From positions 62,001-126,000 of the forward strand of contig CAWAQG010000012.1 of the NCBI GenBank assembly GCA_963784135.1: DNA of 64,000 bases, read 5' to 3'. Of the stretch, positions 28,035-37,822 are shown piece by piece (position 1 is the first letter of the stretch; each line of letters opens with the position of its first letter). The DNA is from JADFXI01 sp963784135 (GTDB lineage Bacteria > Nitrospirota > Thermodesulfovibrionia > Thermodesulfovibrionales > Dissulfurispiraceae). The position numbers and the translations under genes are program-made. A model generated the notes under the pieces. It saw only the letters and a list, made by a program, of their open reading frames with translations. It searched no databases and was not told the DNA's origin.

Positions 28035-28746
28035 ATGGGTCTGACAGCAGAGCCACCGCCAATTGTTGAAATACAGAATCTGAGCAAATCATACCGCAGA
28101 GGGTCCCAGGTAGTGCCTGTACTGAATGATATAACATTCGATATCCAGGAAGGGGAGTTTTTGGCGCTTATGGGGCCGTCCGGCTCCGGCAAGAGCACCC
28201 TGCTTAATCTTATCGCCGGCATTGACAAGGCTGACAGCGGCACCATAAAAGTGGGAGATATCGATATAACGACTCTTGCCGAAACCAGCTTGCCCGGTGG
28301 CGGGCGGACAATGTCGGGTTTCATCTTTCAGTTTTACAATCTTATCCCTGTGCTCACTGCCTTCGAGAATGTTGAGTTGCCGCTGCTGTTGACCGGGCTT
28401 TCGCGGAGCGGAACGGCGCGAGCACGTGGAACTCGCCCTTTCAATAGTCGGGCTTGCCGACAGGATGGACCATTACCCGGGCCAGCTCTCCGGCGGACAG
28501 CAGCAACGCGTTGCCATAGCGCGCGCAGTAATAACCGACCCTGCCATACTTGTGGCCGATGAGCCGACAGGCGACCTTGACCGCGTTTCCGCAAGGGAGA
28601 TACTGGATCTGATGGAACGCCTGAATGCCGAGTCCGGCAAGACTATCATAATGGTAACGCACGACCCGCGCGCTGCTGAAAAAGCCCATGTAATAAAGCA
28701 TCTGGAAAAAGGCGTTTTAAATGTTCATACTGAAACTCATTTTTAA
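28035..28746 (+). pseudogene. MacB/LolD-type ABC transporter ATPase (frameshifted)
   Basis: Walker A is G-P-S-G-S-G-K-S-T near residue 52, the Q-loop is F-I-F-Q-F-Y-N-L, the signature is L-S-G-G-Q-Q-Q-R, and Walker B is I-L-V-A-D-E-P-T-G-D-L-D. All are present, so the protein would be about 235 residues. Indels near 28290 and 28415 split it; the region between is garbled, while the flanks are in good family register. It would power the two FtsX-like permeases that follow. Confidence 0.82.
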
Positions 28747-29879
28747 GAACGCCTTTCGCCACAAACTCCGCACCTGGCTCACTATTCTCGGCATCACGAT
28801 TGCCGTTCTTGCTTTCGGCCTTCTCAGGACAGTAATAAGCGCCTGGTATGCGGGGGCTGAGCCTCTTCCGCGACCCGCCTGGTTACGAGGAATGCCATAT
28901 CACTGGTCTTTACTCTGCCCCTTTCGTATGAGGAAAAGATCCGCCATGTGCAGGGAGTGAAATTCGTGGCCCGCGAAACTGGTTCGGCGGTATTTATATT
29001 GATGAAAAGCACTTTTTCCCGAATTTCGCTGTTGACCCCAAGAACTATTTGCCGATGGTCCCGGAATTTGTGGTCCCCGATGACCAGCGAACCGCTTTTA
29101 TACGTGACCGGAAGGCCGCCCTCGCCGGAAAAAAATAGTGGAGAAATACCACTGGAAGATCGGTGATACAATTACACTGAAGGGGACGATCTTCCCCGGT
29201 AACTGGGAATTTGTGCTGAGGGCAATTTATCACGGCAGGGACAAAAGCACTGATGAAACATGTTTTCTTGTTCCACTGGGATTACCTCAACGAAACACTC
29301 AAAAAAACATGCATCCGACCAGGGCTGACCAGGTCGGTTTCTACTTTGATCAGTGTAACAAGCCCGAATCTTGCGGCAGAGGTCTCGCAGGCAGATAGAT
29401 AAAATGTTCAAAAATTCACTTGCTGAGACATTGACCGAGACGGAAAAGGCTTTTCAACTCGGCTTTGTCTCCATGTCAGAGGCCATCATCGTCGCCATCC
29501 GGTTGGTATCTTTTGTGGTAATAATAATAATCATGGCAGTAATGGCAAACACTATGGCCATGAATGCACGTGAACGGCTCGGGGAATATGCAGTATTCAA
29601 AACACTCGGCTTCGGCGGGACCCATCTGGCGGTCATGATATTTGGAGAATCGTTGATAATCGCCATGATTGGGTGTGCGGCAGGCATCGCCGCCACATTT
29701 CCGGCTGCGAAGAAGTTCGCGGAGATCATGTCCCCCGCTTTTCCGGTGTTTAATGTCGCGCCGCAACTATATATATGGACATTGCCGCCGGGCTGATGGT
29801 AGGGCTCGTCGCAGCGATTGTGCCTGCATGGCGCGCCATACACATACGGATAGCCGACGGACTGAGGAGGATCGGTTAA
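28721..29879 (+). pseudogene. FtsX/MacB-like ABC permease 1 (multiple frameshifts)
   Basis: The N-terminal anchor is read from 28721 (F-K-N-A-F-R-H-K-L-R-T-W-L-T-I-L-G). The periplasmic domain and the three C-terminal membrane segments, with A-M-N-A-R-E-R-L-G-E-Y-A-V-F near 29560, can be followed across frames to L-R-R-I-G and TAA at 29877-29879. At least five single-base changes are needed, most of them losses in short homopolymers such as the A run at 29133. The reconstructed protein is about 388 residues. The stop overlaps the next ATG (TAATG). Confidence 0.78.
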
Positions 29880-31052
29880 TGGGAAGGATCCCCTTTTCAT
29901 ACAGTTTGCGCAATCTCCTGACCCGGAGGCTCACTACTGTACTTACGGCATCAGGCATGGCGCTCGTTGTGTTTGTTTTTGCATCTATATTGATGCTTGC
30001 CGAGGGGCTGAGAAAGACGTTGTAGAGACCGGTTCCTATGATAACTGTCATCGTCATAAGAAAAGGATCGAATTCAGAGGTGCAAAGCGCGAGTGGACCG
30101 CGCATCCGCTTCCATTATTGAAACGCAGCCCGAGATAGCTATCGGGGTGAACGGGCAGCATCTTGTCGCCAAAGAGCTTGTAGTGCTTATCAATCTTCCG
30201 AAGCGCGGAAGCAATAAGCCGTCAAATGTCGTGATAAGCGGGACAACGGAGAATTCACTTTTGCTGAGGCCGCAGGTAAAGCTCGCTGCGGGCCGGTATG
30301 CCAAGACCGGGATCTTCGGAAATCATGGCCGGACAGAGTATTGCCAAGCGGTTCAAAGGGGGAGGCTTCGGAGAAACACTCCGTTTCGGCATGCGTGACT
30401 GGAAGTCGTAGGCATATTCGATGCCGGCAATACAGGTTTCAATTCCGAAATATGGGGTGATGTGGATCAACTCATGCAGGCGTTTCGCAGGAATGTTTAT
30501 TCTTCGGTCACTTTCAAGTTGCGCGGACCCGGCGGCATTCGAGGAAACTCAAAGAGCGCATTGAGAATGATCCGCGCATGACTGTTGAGGTAAAACGAGA
30601 GAACAACTATTATGAGGAGCAATCAAAAGTCATGGCAAAGTTTCTCAGGGTCCTGGGGCTGTCGCTGACAATAATATTTTCCATAGGCGCTGATTATCGG
30701 CGCAATGATTACCATGTATTCTGCAGTGGCCAACCGCACAAGTGAAATCGGCACTATGAGGGCACTCGGTTTTCAGAGGGCGAACATCCTGGCCGCTTTT
30801 CTCATGGAGTCGCTGCTGCTCGGTTTTATCGGCGGCTGCACAGGATTGTTTTTCGCATCTTTTATGCAGCTCATTACGATTTCGACCATGAATTTCCAGA
30901 CCTTTTCAGAGCTTGCCTTCTCCTTCTCCCTGTCAATTAAAATTATATATCAGGCAATGGTTTTTTCGCTGATAATGGGTTTCGTGGGGGGCGTGCTGCC
31001 GGCTTTAAGGGCGTCCCGCATGAATATTGTGGATGCCCTGAGGGCGAGTTGA
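29879..31052 (+). pseudogene. FtsX/MacB-like ABC permease 2 (multiple frameshifts)
   Basis: The start ATG at 29879 overlaps the stop of permease 1. The N-terminus (S-L-R-N-L-L-T-R-R-L-T-T-V-L-T-A-S-G) and the C-terminal FtsX core (R-T-S-E-I-G-T-M-R-A-L-G-F, then three membrane segments, ending N-I-V-D-A-L-R-A-S) are clear. The centre, 30020-30700, shifts frame several times. This is the second permease of one efflux operon. An ISNCY copy lies 52 bp after it. Confidence 0.75.
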
Positions 31053-31104
31053 GCAATGTACGGTAGTGGAGAAGATAACACTTATGATGGGGCGACCATT
31101 GCGT

Positions 31105-32471
31105 GTTGTCAACAAATAGAGTTGTCCGGTTTTAGAGCAAATAAACTGTCCGGTTCTGCAGGGTGGCTGCGCATGGAACATGGCAGGCCACCGATGTCAG
31201 TTTTATTGAGTCTCATGCCGCTGCATGTGAGCACTTTGCAATCTCCTTTCCTTTAGGGTCAAAGACCGCCAGTTTTCTCGGTCCATGGAATATAGCAAGG
31301 CCACCATCCGGATAACGATGGACGCGAACTTCGACCTTAACGTAGTGGCAGCGATATTGATTTGGCGGGATCTGAAGTTTTAGCCCATCGAACTTTACAC
31401 AGTTGTCGTTGCCTACGGTGCGGTCATACTGTTCGCATAGGATGTCTTCCAAGGCAGTGCCTGCCCAAGTCACGAACACGCTCTGTGGTTCCTGCGGGAC
31501 AACAGTGAACTCGGCATTATGGGCTGGCATATAAGTACTGGCAAGATAATCATTGGCCTGCTTCATCTCAGTAATGCCCGCCATTGCAAGCTCCTTGACG
31601 AGGCGGTCTTGATGAGTTTCGAAGGCTCGCTCAGAACGACCCCTGGCCTCAGGAGAATACGCAGCAATCATCTTAATTCCAAGTTGGCTCATTGCACGAC
31701 CGAACTGGGTAAGATTTGATTTGTCCACCTTCCCTCCGGCCTCCGGTGTATGCCAGTAGTGACTTCCACGATCCGTATACAACGAAGCAAACAATCCGTG
31801 TTGCTCAATAACTTCTTTTACCCCTTGAAAGCTGCTTTGAGTGCCTTCCTCCTGCACAAAAAACATCGAGTAGTGTTCACTCGTGGCATCATCCATAGTT
31901 ACGATTAGATCCCAGTATTTTCCTTCAACCCACTGATGTTTGGAACCATCCTGGTGCAGCATCATACCGGTATAAGGTGCCCTTGTACGCTTTTTCCTGT
32001 GTGTACCTTTCTGTGCTGCCTTCGGGACCAATCCCTTTTCCTGAAGGGTGTTCTTGACCCATGTGTAGCTTCTGGTCCCTTGATAAGCACGCCGGTACCA
32101 GCTATAAAAATGTTTGACATTGAAACCACAAAAGCGATTGCTATAAAGATCCGATAGTGCGACTACTTCATCAACAGGCGCACGTTTATGAGATATTTGC
32201 CCTAAACGCTTATCTATAAGGCCCTCCAGGCCCGTATCTTCATACCTCAACATATATCTTCTAAATGTCCTATCGCACACACCCAGAAGCGTTGCTGCTT
32301 CTTCCTGCGTTAATCGACCTCGTATCCAACCCTCATAGCTTTCTTCAAATCTCATCTTCCGTACCTCCTGCAACACTGCCGAACGTTTCATGGATAGCCC
32401 CCTTGCTATCCATATATTTTATCCGGACAGTTTATGTGCTACAGATACGGACAGTTTATCTGCTCGCCACA
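31105..32471 (-). mobile_element. ISNCY-like insertion sequence, copy 2 (1367 bp)
   Basis: Same length and ends as the copy at 5316-6682, in opposite orientation. Its 17-bp target duplication is TGGGGCGACCATTGCGT at 31088-31104 and 32472-32488. Because this differs from the duplication at copy 1, each copy moved independently. The insertion lies immediately beside the promoter of the SLH gene: the last T of the right-hand duplication is the first base of its -35 box. Confidence 0.88.
31213..32391 (-). CDS. ISNCY-family (ISDol1-type) DDE transposase, copy 2
   Basis: 392 residues, identical in protein sequence to the transposase at 5396-6574. The same HTH and DDE motifs are present, so this copy should also be active. 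Only synonymous differences from copy 1 were noticed. Confidence 0.85.
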   Translation of the reverse strand: MKRSAVLQEVRKMRFEESYEGWIRGRLTQEEAATLLGVCDRTFRRYMLRYEDTGLEGLIDKRLGQISHKRAPVDEVVALSDLYSNRFCGFNVKHFYSWYRRAYQGTRSYTWVKNTLQEKGLVPKAAQKGTHRKKRTRAPYTGMMLHQDGSKHQWVEGKYWDLIVTMDDATSEHYSMFFVQEEGTQSSFQGVKEVIEQHGLFASLYTDRGSHYWHTPEAGGKVDKSNLTQFGRAMSQLGIKMIAAYSPEARGRSERAFETHQDRLVKELAMAGITEMKQANDYLASTYMPAHNAEFTVVPQEPQSVFVTWAGTALEDILCEQYDRTVGNDNCVKFDGLKLQIPPNQYRCHYVKVEVRVHRYPDGGLAIFHGPRKLAVFDPKGKEIAKCSHAAA

Positions 32472-32487
32472 TGGGGCGACCATTGCG

Positions 32488-32516
32488 TTGACATTAATAA
32501 TATATTTTTGTATAGT
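32488..32516 (+). promoter_or_regulatory. Sigma70-type promoter upstream of the SLH-protein gene
   Basis: TTGACA (32488-32493) and TATAGT (32511-32516) are separated by exactly 17 bp. It lies 27 bp before the TTG start at 32543. Its first base belongs to the IS target duplication, so the promoter existed before the insertion. Confidence 0.72.
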
Positions 32517-32542
32517 TTAGTCAAGCAAAGGGGCCGAACTAA

Positions 32543-34087
32543 TTGAGGATAAAGCATCTAATCTTTATAATTATCTGTTGGGCCATCATTCATGTTCCAG
32601 TCCTGGGACATGCATCGCCGCTTGATGTCTGGTATCTGAGAGCATCCGGGACTACGAATTCACTCTATGGAATAACGTACGGCGCGGGTCTCTTCGTTGC
32701 CGTCGGTGACAATGGTGTCATTTTAACATCGCCTGACGGTGTGACGTGGACTGCAAGGGCTTCCGGAATCACATACCCTCTGAGAGGGGTGGCTTTCGGT
32801 AACAGTGCCTATGTTGCAGTCGGCATGAGCGGTAACATCCTGACGTCTCCCGATGGCATCCTATGGACTGCGCGTAACTCTTTGATTACTGACAACATCT
32901 ACGGGATTGCATATGGTAATGGAATATTTGTTGCTGTTGGGGGACAAGCCAACCCTGTAACGGGAGCATTTTCGAGAACAATACTGACTTCTCCTGACGG
33001 GATAACGTGGACTATAAGACTTTCAGATCAGACTGTCTCTGTGGTCCCTGCCGGCGTAATTTATGGCAATACTACATTTGTGACTGTCGGTCAGGGAGGC
33101 ACGGTACTTTATTCTACAAATGGCGTTTCCTGGACACCCGGCAATACCGGTGTTGCAAGTGACTTGAAAGGCATTACTTACGGCAACGGAGACTTCGTTA
33201 CTGTAGGCGCAAGGATACTCTCGTCTCAGGCAGGGGCCAGCTGGTCTGATGTGACCCCGGGCCTTACGTTTAGTTATCTGTCGGGAGTAACATTTAATAA
33301 CGGAAATTTCATCGCTGTCGGGCTTAATAGTGCCGTGCTGGGCAATACAAAGGCAAAGATATTCTCATCTCCTGACGGGCTGACATGGACGGAAAGGATT
33401 TCTGGTTCTTCAAGTCCTCTTTTTGGGGTAACAAGCGGAAACAATACATTTGTTTCGGTGGGAAGCAACGGCGTCATTCTTCAAGCCCTCTCTTCATCCA
33501 CAACTTTTAATGACATAGCGTCCGGCTACTGGGCGGAGCAATACATAAACGCTATTTACAATGACAGTATTACTGTGGGATGCAGCAAATCACCGCTTCT
33601 TTACTGTCCTTCCGAAGATGTTACCAGGGACCAGATGGCCGCCTTTATAATAAGGGCGTTGTATGGCGAAAACTTCACTTATACGCAGACGGCCTGGTTC
33701 AGCGATGTGCCGGCAAACGATAATTTCTTCAAATATATCCAGAAGCTGAAAGATCTTGGGATAACCACCGGCTGCGGAGGCGGCAGCTACTGTCCTTCCG
33801 AAGATGTTACCAGGGACCAGATGGCTGCCTTCATTGTCAGGGCAACGCAAGTTAAAGTTGGACAGGGCCCTGAAAACTTCACCTGCACTGGAGGGGCCAA
33901 CTGTGCAACGGAAGCACCTTATTTCAGTGACGTTCCGCCAACGGAAAGTTTCTTCCCATATGTCCAGAAGCTGAAAGAGCTTGGAATTACCACCGGCTGC
34001 GGAGGCGGCAACTACTGTCCTTCCGAGGATGTCCCAAGAGACCAGATGGCTGCTTTTATAGCCAGGACATTTCTTGGCATACAATAA
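32543..34087 (+). CDS. Secreted repeat protein with three C-terminal SLH domains
   Basis: 514 residues. A signal peptide (residues 1-25) is followed by about seven BNR-like repeats of roughly 40 residues, each with 'F-V-A-V-G..G..L-T-S-P-D-G..W-T', which should form a beta-propeller (30-320). Residues 330-514 hold three SLH domains, each with C-P-S-E-D-V-T/P-R-D-Q-M-A-A-F-I. These are cysteine-rich SLH units with G-C-G-G-G, as seen in some diderms, where SLH domains bind cell-surface polymer. The start is TTG with AAAGGGG upstream. It lies 12 bp before another secreted protein gene, so the two may be co-transcribed. Confidence 0.82.
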   Translation: MRIKHLIFIIICWAIIHVPVLGHASPLDVWYLRASGTTNSLYGITYGAGLFVAVGDNGVILTSPDGVTWTARASGITYPLRGVAFGNSAYVAVGMSGNILTSPDGILWTARNSLITDNIYGIAYGNGIFVAVGGQANPVTGAFSRTILTSPDGITWTIRLSDQTVSVVPAGVIYGNTTFVTVGQGGTVLYSTNGVSWTPGNTGVASDLKGITYGNGDFVTVGARILSSQAGASWSDVTPGLTFSYLSGVTFNNGNFIAVGLNSAVLGNTKAKIFSSPDGLTWTERISGSSSPLFGVTSGNNTFVSVGSNGVILQALSSSTTFNDIASGYWAEQYINAIYNDSITVGCSKSPLLYCPSEDVTRDQMAAFIIRALYGENFTYTQTAWFSDVPANDNFFKYIQKLKDLGITTGCGGGSYCPSEDVTRDQMAAFIVRATQVKVGQGPENFTCTGGANCATEAPYFSDVPPTESFFPYVQKLKELGITTGCGGGNYCPSEDVPRDQMAAFIARTFLGIQ

Positions 34088-34099
34088 GAGGGAATATAT

Positions 34100-35110
34100 A
34101 TGCTATTTACCAGAAAAATAATCATTCTTTTTTTAGTTGGAGTTGCCGCCCTGGTAATGGTCCCTGATCATTCTGTGTATGCGGTAACGATAAGCGGTCA
34201 GGTGGCCGGGTCCTTTACGGGGACTATCAATTATCAAGCCGGCGTAAAGATCGTTTCTGACGGGCAGGTCAGCGGGACATGGACATATGATTCTGATACT
34301 TCAGTAGTTAGCTTTACTGCCACGTTCGCTACTTCAGGGCTCAGCGGCAATATGACAGGCGCCTATAGTAATGCAAGTCAAAATATTGCGGGGACGTTTA
34401 CATTGCCGGGTAGCAGCATCACCGGTAGTTTCGCGCTGCCGCTTAATAATCCTGTCGGCTTTCGTCCTGGAATAGACCCATATGTCTTCACAGGGCCCAT
34501 CAGTGGTACAGCACCGACATCTCAGGGGCCTGTCACTTTTACGATAACCCCCACGCTTGAGCTGAAGATGCCGGTCGAGCAACGTATTGCAATAAACGGG
34601 AACATGACCGGCACATGGAACGGTACAGTAAACGGTAGCTATACTGTGGCTGGACTTCCTGTTTCAGGCTCTTTTAGCAATGTACCGGCAAGCGGGACAT
34701 ACTCCGGAACATGGGGAGCGGGTTATAACCTTACTGCAGGCACTCTCGATGGGACGTTCAACGGCACTTTTGGCGGTTCGGCGGTTTACACCGCCCCGGT
34801 GATAGGACTGTTAACTATTCCGGTGCAGGGTACATATGTAGGCACTATAGCGAGGGATGCCCAGGGGACGGTCAACTGGAACGGCTCATGGCAGGAACTG
34901 TTGGCGACCGGCGGGACGCAGGGAGTGCATGACGGTTATGGCGGCGATTTTAGTTTAGTGCTCGGCTCAGAACTGGACTTCCCGTTCTCAATAAGCGGCA
35001 CTCCAAGCGGCGGCGGCTCATTTACAGCAACGTATGGAGGCTTTAACGTAACAGTAACGTATATGTTTAGCGGCAACTATGCAGGCACAGTGAGTGAACA
35101 GGCGCAATAG
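34100..35110 (+). CDS. Secreted beta-rich protein of unknown function
   Basis: 336 residues with a signal peptide (1-29, cut after Y-A). The rest is rich in Gly, Thr, Ser and Asn. It is built of loosely repeated 'S-G-T-(W/Y)-.-G....G..F.G' strands (for instance G-N-M-T-G-T-W-N-G-T-V-N-G-S-Y and G-T-L-D-G-T-F-N-G-T-F), which predicts a beta-helix or barrel. No named family was recognised. The neighbouring gene encodes an SLH-anchored protein, so it may be a partner at the cell surface. Confidence 0.6.
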   Translation: MLFTRKIIILFLVGVAALVMVPDHSVYAVTISGQVAGSFTGTINYQAGVKIVSDGQVSGTWTYDSDTSVVSFTATFATSGLSGNMTGAYSNASQNIAGTFTLPGSSITGSFALPLNNPVGFRPGIDPYVFTGPISGTAPTSQGPVTFTITPTLELKMPVEQRIAINGNMTGTWNGTVNGSYTVAGLPVSGSFSNVPASGTYSGTWGAGYNLTAGTLDGTFNGTFGGSAVYTAPVIGLLTIPVQGTYVGTIARDAQGTVNWNGSWQELLATGGTQGVHDGYGGDFSLVLGSELDFPFSISGTPSGGGSFTATYGGFNVTVTYMFSGNYAGTVSEQAQ

Positions 35111-35144
35111 TCTATATAAATAGGGGCAGCGCCCATTTTTGATT

Positions 35145-35592
35145 TTATAAATAATCTGCCAGAACCAAAACTTTTATATCTTTTATCTGCTTCAGCTTTT
35201 TGTCATTTGTCAGGAAGGCATCTGCTCCGGCATCGATGGCAGATGCAATCTGAATGGCATCGATAGTTCTGAGATACGGATAATGTCCTCTCAACTTTCC
35301 CGCTCTCTCAGCAATTGCCTCCGAGATTTCAAGAACAACAAGGTTCTTTCCATGCTTGAGGAATTCAGAGAATTTTTTCGCAAGCTTTTCATCACCGTTC
35401 TCGACAGGTTTCGCAAGAACCTCAGTGAGAGTGATAACAGAGGATAAGGCGGTCAGACTTCCCGATTGAAAAGGCGCTAACAACTTCTTTGGCAAGAGGG
35501 CCGAATTCAGGATGGGCCTCTATGTAATAAATGACGGGAGCGGTATCAATGAAAATCGAATTGAGATCGGACAGCGCAGCGGATATGGTCAT
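35145..35592 (-). pseudogene. VapC-like PIN-domain toxin (frameshifted)
   Basis: The N-terminal PIN motif (S-I-F-I-D-T-A-P-V-I-Y-Y) is read from ATG at 35592, then the frame breaks in a TTTT run near 35475. The rest continues in another frame: S-V-I-T-L-T-E-V near 55, and the acidic motif R-T-I-D-A-I-Q-I-A, then T-N-D-K-K. Removing one T mends it to about 148 residues. The start overlaps the upstream gene's stop (ATGA), as in toxin-antitoxin pairs. PIN toxins are Mg-dependent RNases. Confidence 0.78.
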
Positions 35593-35810
35593 GTCCTGTC
35601 TTCGCGAAGCCTATTTATATAGCTCTGTGCATCTTCTTTCCACAATCCCTTTCCAAGTCCATAAAGTCCTTTCCAGTCGAGTTCTTTTTTCACTGCAAGC
35701 CCGGTCTTCCTGAGATGGTGAGCAAGCTTTTCCACCAGCTTCAACTGTTGCTGGGGCGTAAGTTTTTCTATCTCCTTTTCTATCATCTCTACAGCTATTA
35801 CTTTTGACAT
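35589..35810 (-). CDS. Antitoxin-like partner of the PIN-domain gene
   Basis: 73 residues from the ATG at 35810, which is preceded by GGGGGTG at a good distance; a longer reading to 35942 has no such site. Seen: K-V-I-A-V-E-M-I, then a helix L-T-P-Q-Q-Q-L-K-L-V-E-K-L, and a basic C-terminus with W-K-E-D-A-Q-S-Y-I-N. It overlaps the PIN gene by 4 bp. Family not certain, but position and size fit a VapB-like antitoxin. Confidence 0.62.
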   Translation of the reverse strand: MSKVIAVEMIEKEIEKLTPQQQLKLVEKLAHHLRKTGLAVKKELDWKGLYGLGKGLWKEDAQSYINRLREDRT

Positions 35811-36122
35811 TTTTTCACCCCCATTTTTAAGCCCATATACTGATGTTTCTATCATATCACAAATCCTAAGCCTGGACGCACACTGTCCTTTCTCATACGA
35901 CCACATTTCCTTGACAGGTCTGAATAGAGGCATTACAAGCATTCCGAAAACCTTCCTGAACGTGCATGTAAGCTCCTCGGCCCTCTTTTTCTCAGAATTG
36001 TTTCATAACATTAGCCAGCCTTTTCCGCATAAAAGCATCCGACGGGAAAAACTAATGACAGTCTGATGACGGAAGTTTTTTACATAATAGTTGAGCAATG
36101 TGCTGAAATATAAGGAACAATT

Positions 36123-36150
36123 TGGTGGAGGCGGCGGGAATCGAACCCCC
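36123..36150 (-). other. Detached 3' end of tmRNA (or tRNA-Ala): likely attachment site
   Basis: On the minus strand this reads GGTTCGATTCCCGCCGCCTC then CACCA, that is, a T-loop, the T-stem, the acceptor 3' strand, the discriminator A and CCA. The acceptor strand CGCCTCC would pair with GGGGGCG and give a G3-U70 pair, the alanyl-tRNA synthetase mark found in tmRNA and tRNA-Ala. No D-arm, anticodon arm or tmRNA body lies beside it. It is therefore a 3' remnant left at one end of an element by site-specific integration. A tyrosine-recombinase gene starts its reverse reading 77 bp away. Confidence 0.75.
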
Positions 36151-36226
36151 ATTTCACGCCTCAATAATTATTAATTACAACATGTTATGGAAGAGCAATT
36201 GATTTCCAGTGCCCCTCCGGTGCCCC

Positions 36227-37591
36227 CTAACCAGTGTCCCCCTGGCGCTTCAAAGGGATAATATCGGCAGATTTGCGCAGTGTGATTTTGCCGGCTTCGA
36301 CCCTTAGATTATTGAGATCGCAATGAGCATACTTCTCAGTTGTCCTGGTGTCGGCATGGCCCAGCAACCGTGAGATCATCCCGAGAGGTGTTCCGCTATT
36401 CAGCAGATTCGAAGCGAATGAGTGCCTGGTGAAATCGTACAAACGGACAGTCTTCGGCAATTTCCTGGCTTCCCGAACCTTATCCCACAATCTCCGGCAT
36501 GCTCCTTCCAGGTATGGCTCCCCCGTCCGAGGGTTAACGAACAGAAACGCATCCGGCAGATTATTTCGTACACGCTCGGAAATCCAGTCAAAAAGCTCGG
36601 CGTGAATGGGTGAGAAGAAAGGTTTGGCTTTTTTATTTTTCCTGCGTTGGCAGATCTCTTTCCCGGACCACGTTTTATAGATTGAGATATATCGTTTGTT
36701 AAGGTCGACATCCTTGCATTGGACAGCCCTGGCTTCGCCGGGCCGCAACCCACTCAACATCAAAAAAGATACAAAGGGTTTATCGGCATCATCGACAGAC
36801 TGGAAGATATCTATCTGCTCTGAATTATCGAACCAACGGAATAGCGGCGCCTGTACGTCTATTGCAGGGAATGCCGGCATCATGAATTTGATGTCCCATT
36901 CCTCCTGGCAATAACGGAGAAATACCTGGAAATGGTCCATGTGGTTTTTTAGTGTCTTACCCTCTAATGAATATACAGACTGCAAATGTTTCATCAGCTC
37001 CTTCACGTCAGACTTTTGCAGGCTGCGGATATCTTTGGTTGCCACGGGAGTATTGAAATAATCCTTTTCGCGAGACACCATCCGCTTGTAATCGTCACGA
37101 TATGATGGCGCCAACGTCGGGAGTTTTTCCGCTTCGAACCGTTCCAGCAGAGTTGCCGCATAATATTTAAGGGCATTTGCCTTTTTGTAGTTTTCGAGCG
37201 AGAAAGAGCCATTTTTCATTTCGAACGCTATCTGCGAGGCAGTAACCATGGCCAGCTCCCAACTGGATAGAGGGATCCCATCCCGGTTGCTGAAAATCCG
37301 CTGTTTTTCGCCTTTCGCCTTACCGAGGTTGATTTGATACCGGTCAGGCCTTGTATTACAGCCGCGACAACGCAATCCCTGACGGTTATCAAGTAACTCA
37401 AAAGGTCGGCCACATTTGCAGCGCTGGTGATGTTTCGGCTCAATTCTTAATGGCATGGCAAGAATTCCTTGTGTGATTCCCAGACCCGCATAAGCGAGGT
37501 CCTCAATAGTCACAATTGTTGCTTTTGATCTTACCATAACTGAAGTGAACTTGTTAACCAAATCCTCCGTGCTTGTCCTCTGCCCTCCCAT
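36227..37591 (-). CDS. Tyrosine recombinase (integrase) with zinc-ribbon-like N-terminus
   Basis: 454 residues. Residues 58-82 hold a C-x-C...C-x-x-C ribbon (C-K-C-G-R then C-R-G-C-N). A core-binding SAM-like domain follows (about 170-245). The catalytic domain has R in S-G-L-R-P-G-E-A, the R-H-S-F-A-S motif in place of H-x-x-R-H, L-L-G-H-A-D-T and the nucleophile in T-T-E-K-Y-A-H. It lies next to a tmRNA-type 3' fragment, the classic position for an integrase that recombines there. The first 45 residues are uncertain; no start has a strong ribosome site. Confidence 0.85.
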   Translation of the reverse strand: MGGQRTSTEDLVNKFTSVMVRSKATIVTIEDLAYAGLGITQGILAMPLRIEPKHHQRCKCGRPFELLDNRQGLRCRGCNTRPDRYQINLGKAKGEKQRIFSNRDGIPLSSWELAMVTASQIAFEMKNGSFSLENYKKANALKYYAATLLERFEAEKLPTLAPSYRDDYKRMVSREKDYFNTPVATKDIRSLQKSDVKELMKHLQSVYSLEGKTLKNHMDHFQVFLRYCQEEWDIKFMMPAFPAIDVQAPLFRWFDNSEQIDIFQSVDDADKPFVSFLMLSGLRPGEARAVQCKDVDLNKRYISIYKTWSGKEICQRRKNKKAKPFFSPIHAELFDWISERVRNNLPDAFLFVNPRTGEPYLEGACRRLWDKVREARKLPKTVRLYDFTRHSFASNLLNSGTPLGMISRLLGHADTRTTEKYAHCDLNNLRVEAGKITLRKSADIIPLKRQGDTG

Positions 37592-37822
37592 AGATATTAG
37601 ATTTTCTCGTCATCGTCCCTGTATCGGCAGACCTCGAGATAGTCTTATTTTACCGAAAGGGTTTTTGTGATTTTTTTCTGATTACACCTTGTGAGAGGCG
37701 ATACTGGAGCGGCAAAAGAACTCTGACGGATACGACCGAGCGTAACCGGGCTTGTCCTTAATGATTATGTTTTTCCACTGCAAGATTTGTCCTAATCTGT
37801 CAGTGATGTTTATTTCATCGTA

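Noticed and set aside
6683..31104. The region between the two ISNCY-like copies as a composite transposon
   Set aside because: Each copy has its own different 17-bp target duplication on both sides, so each inserted alone. A composite would share one duplication at the outer ends.
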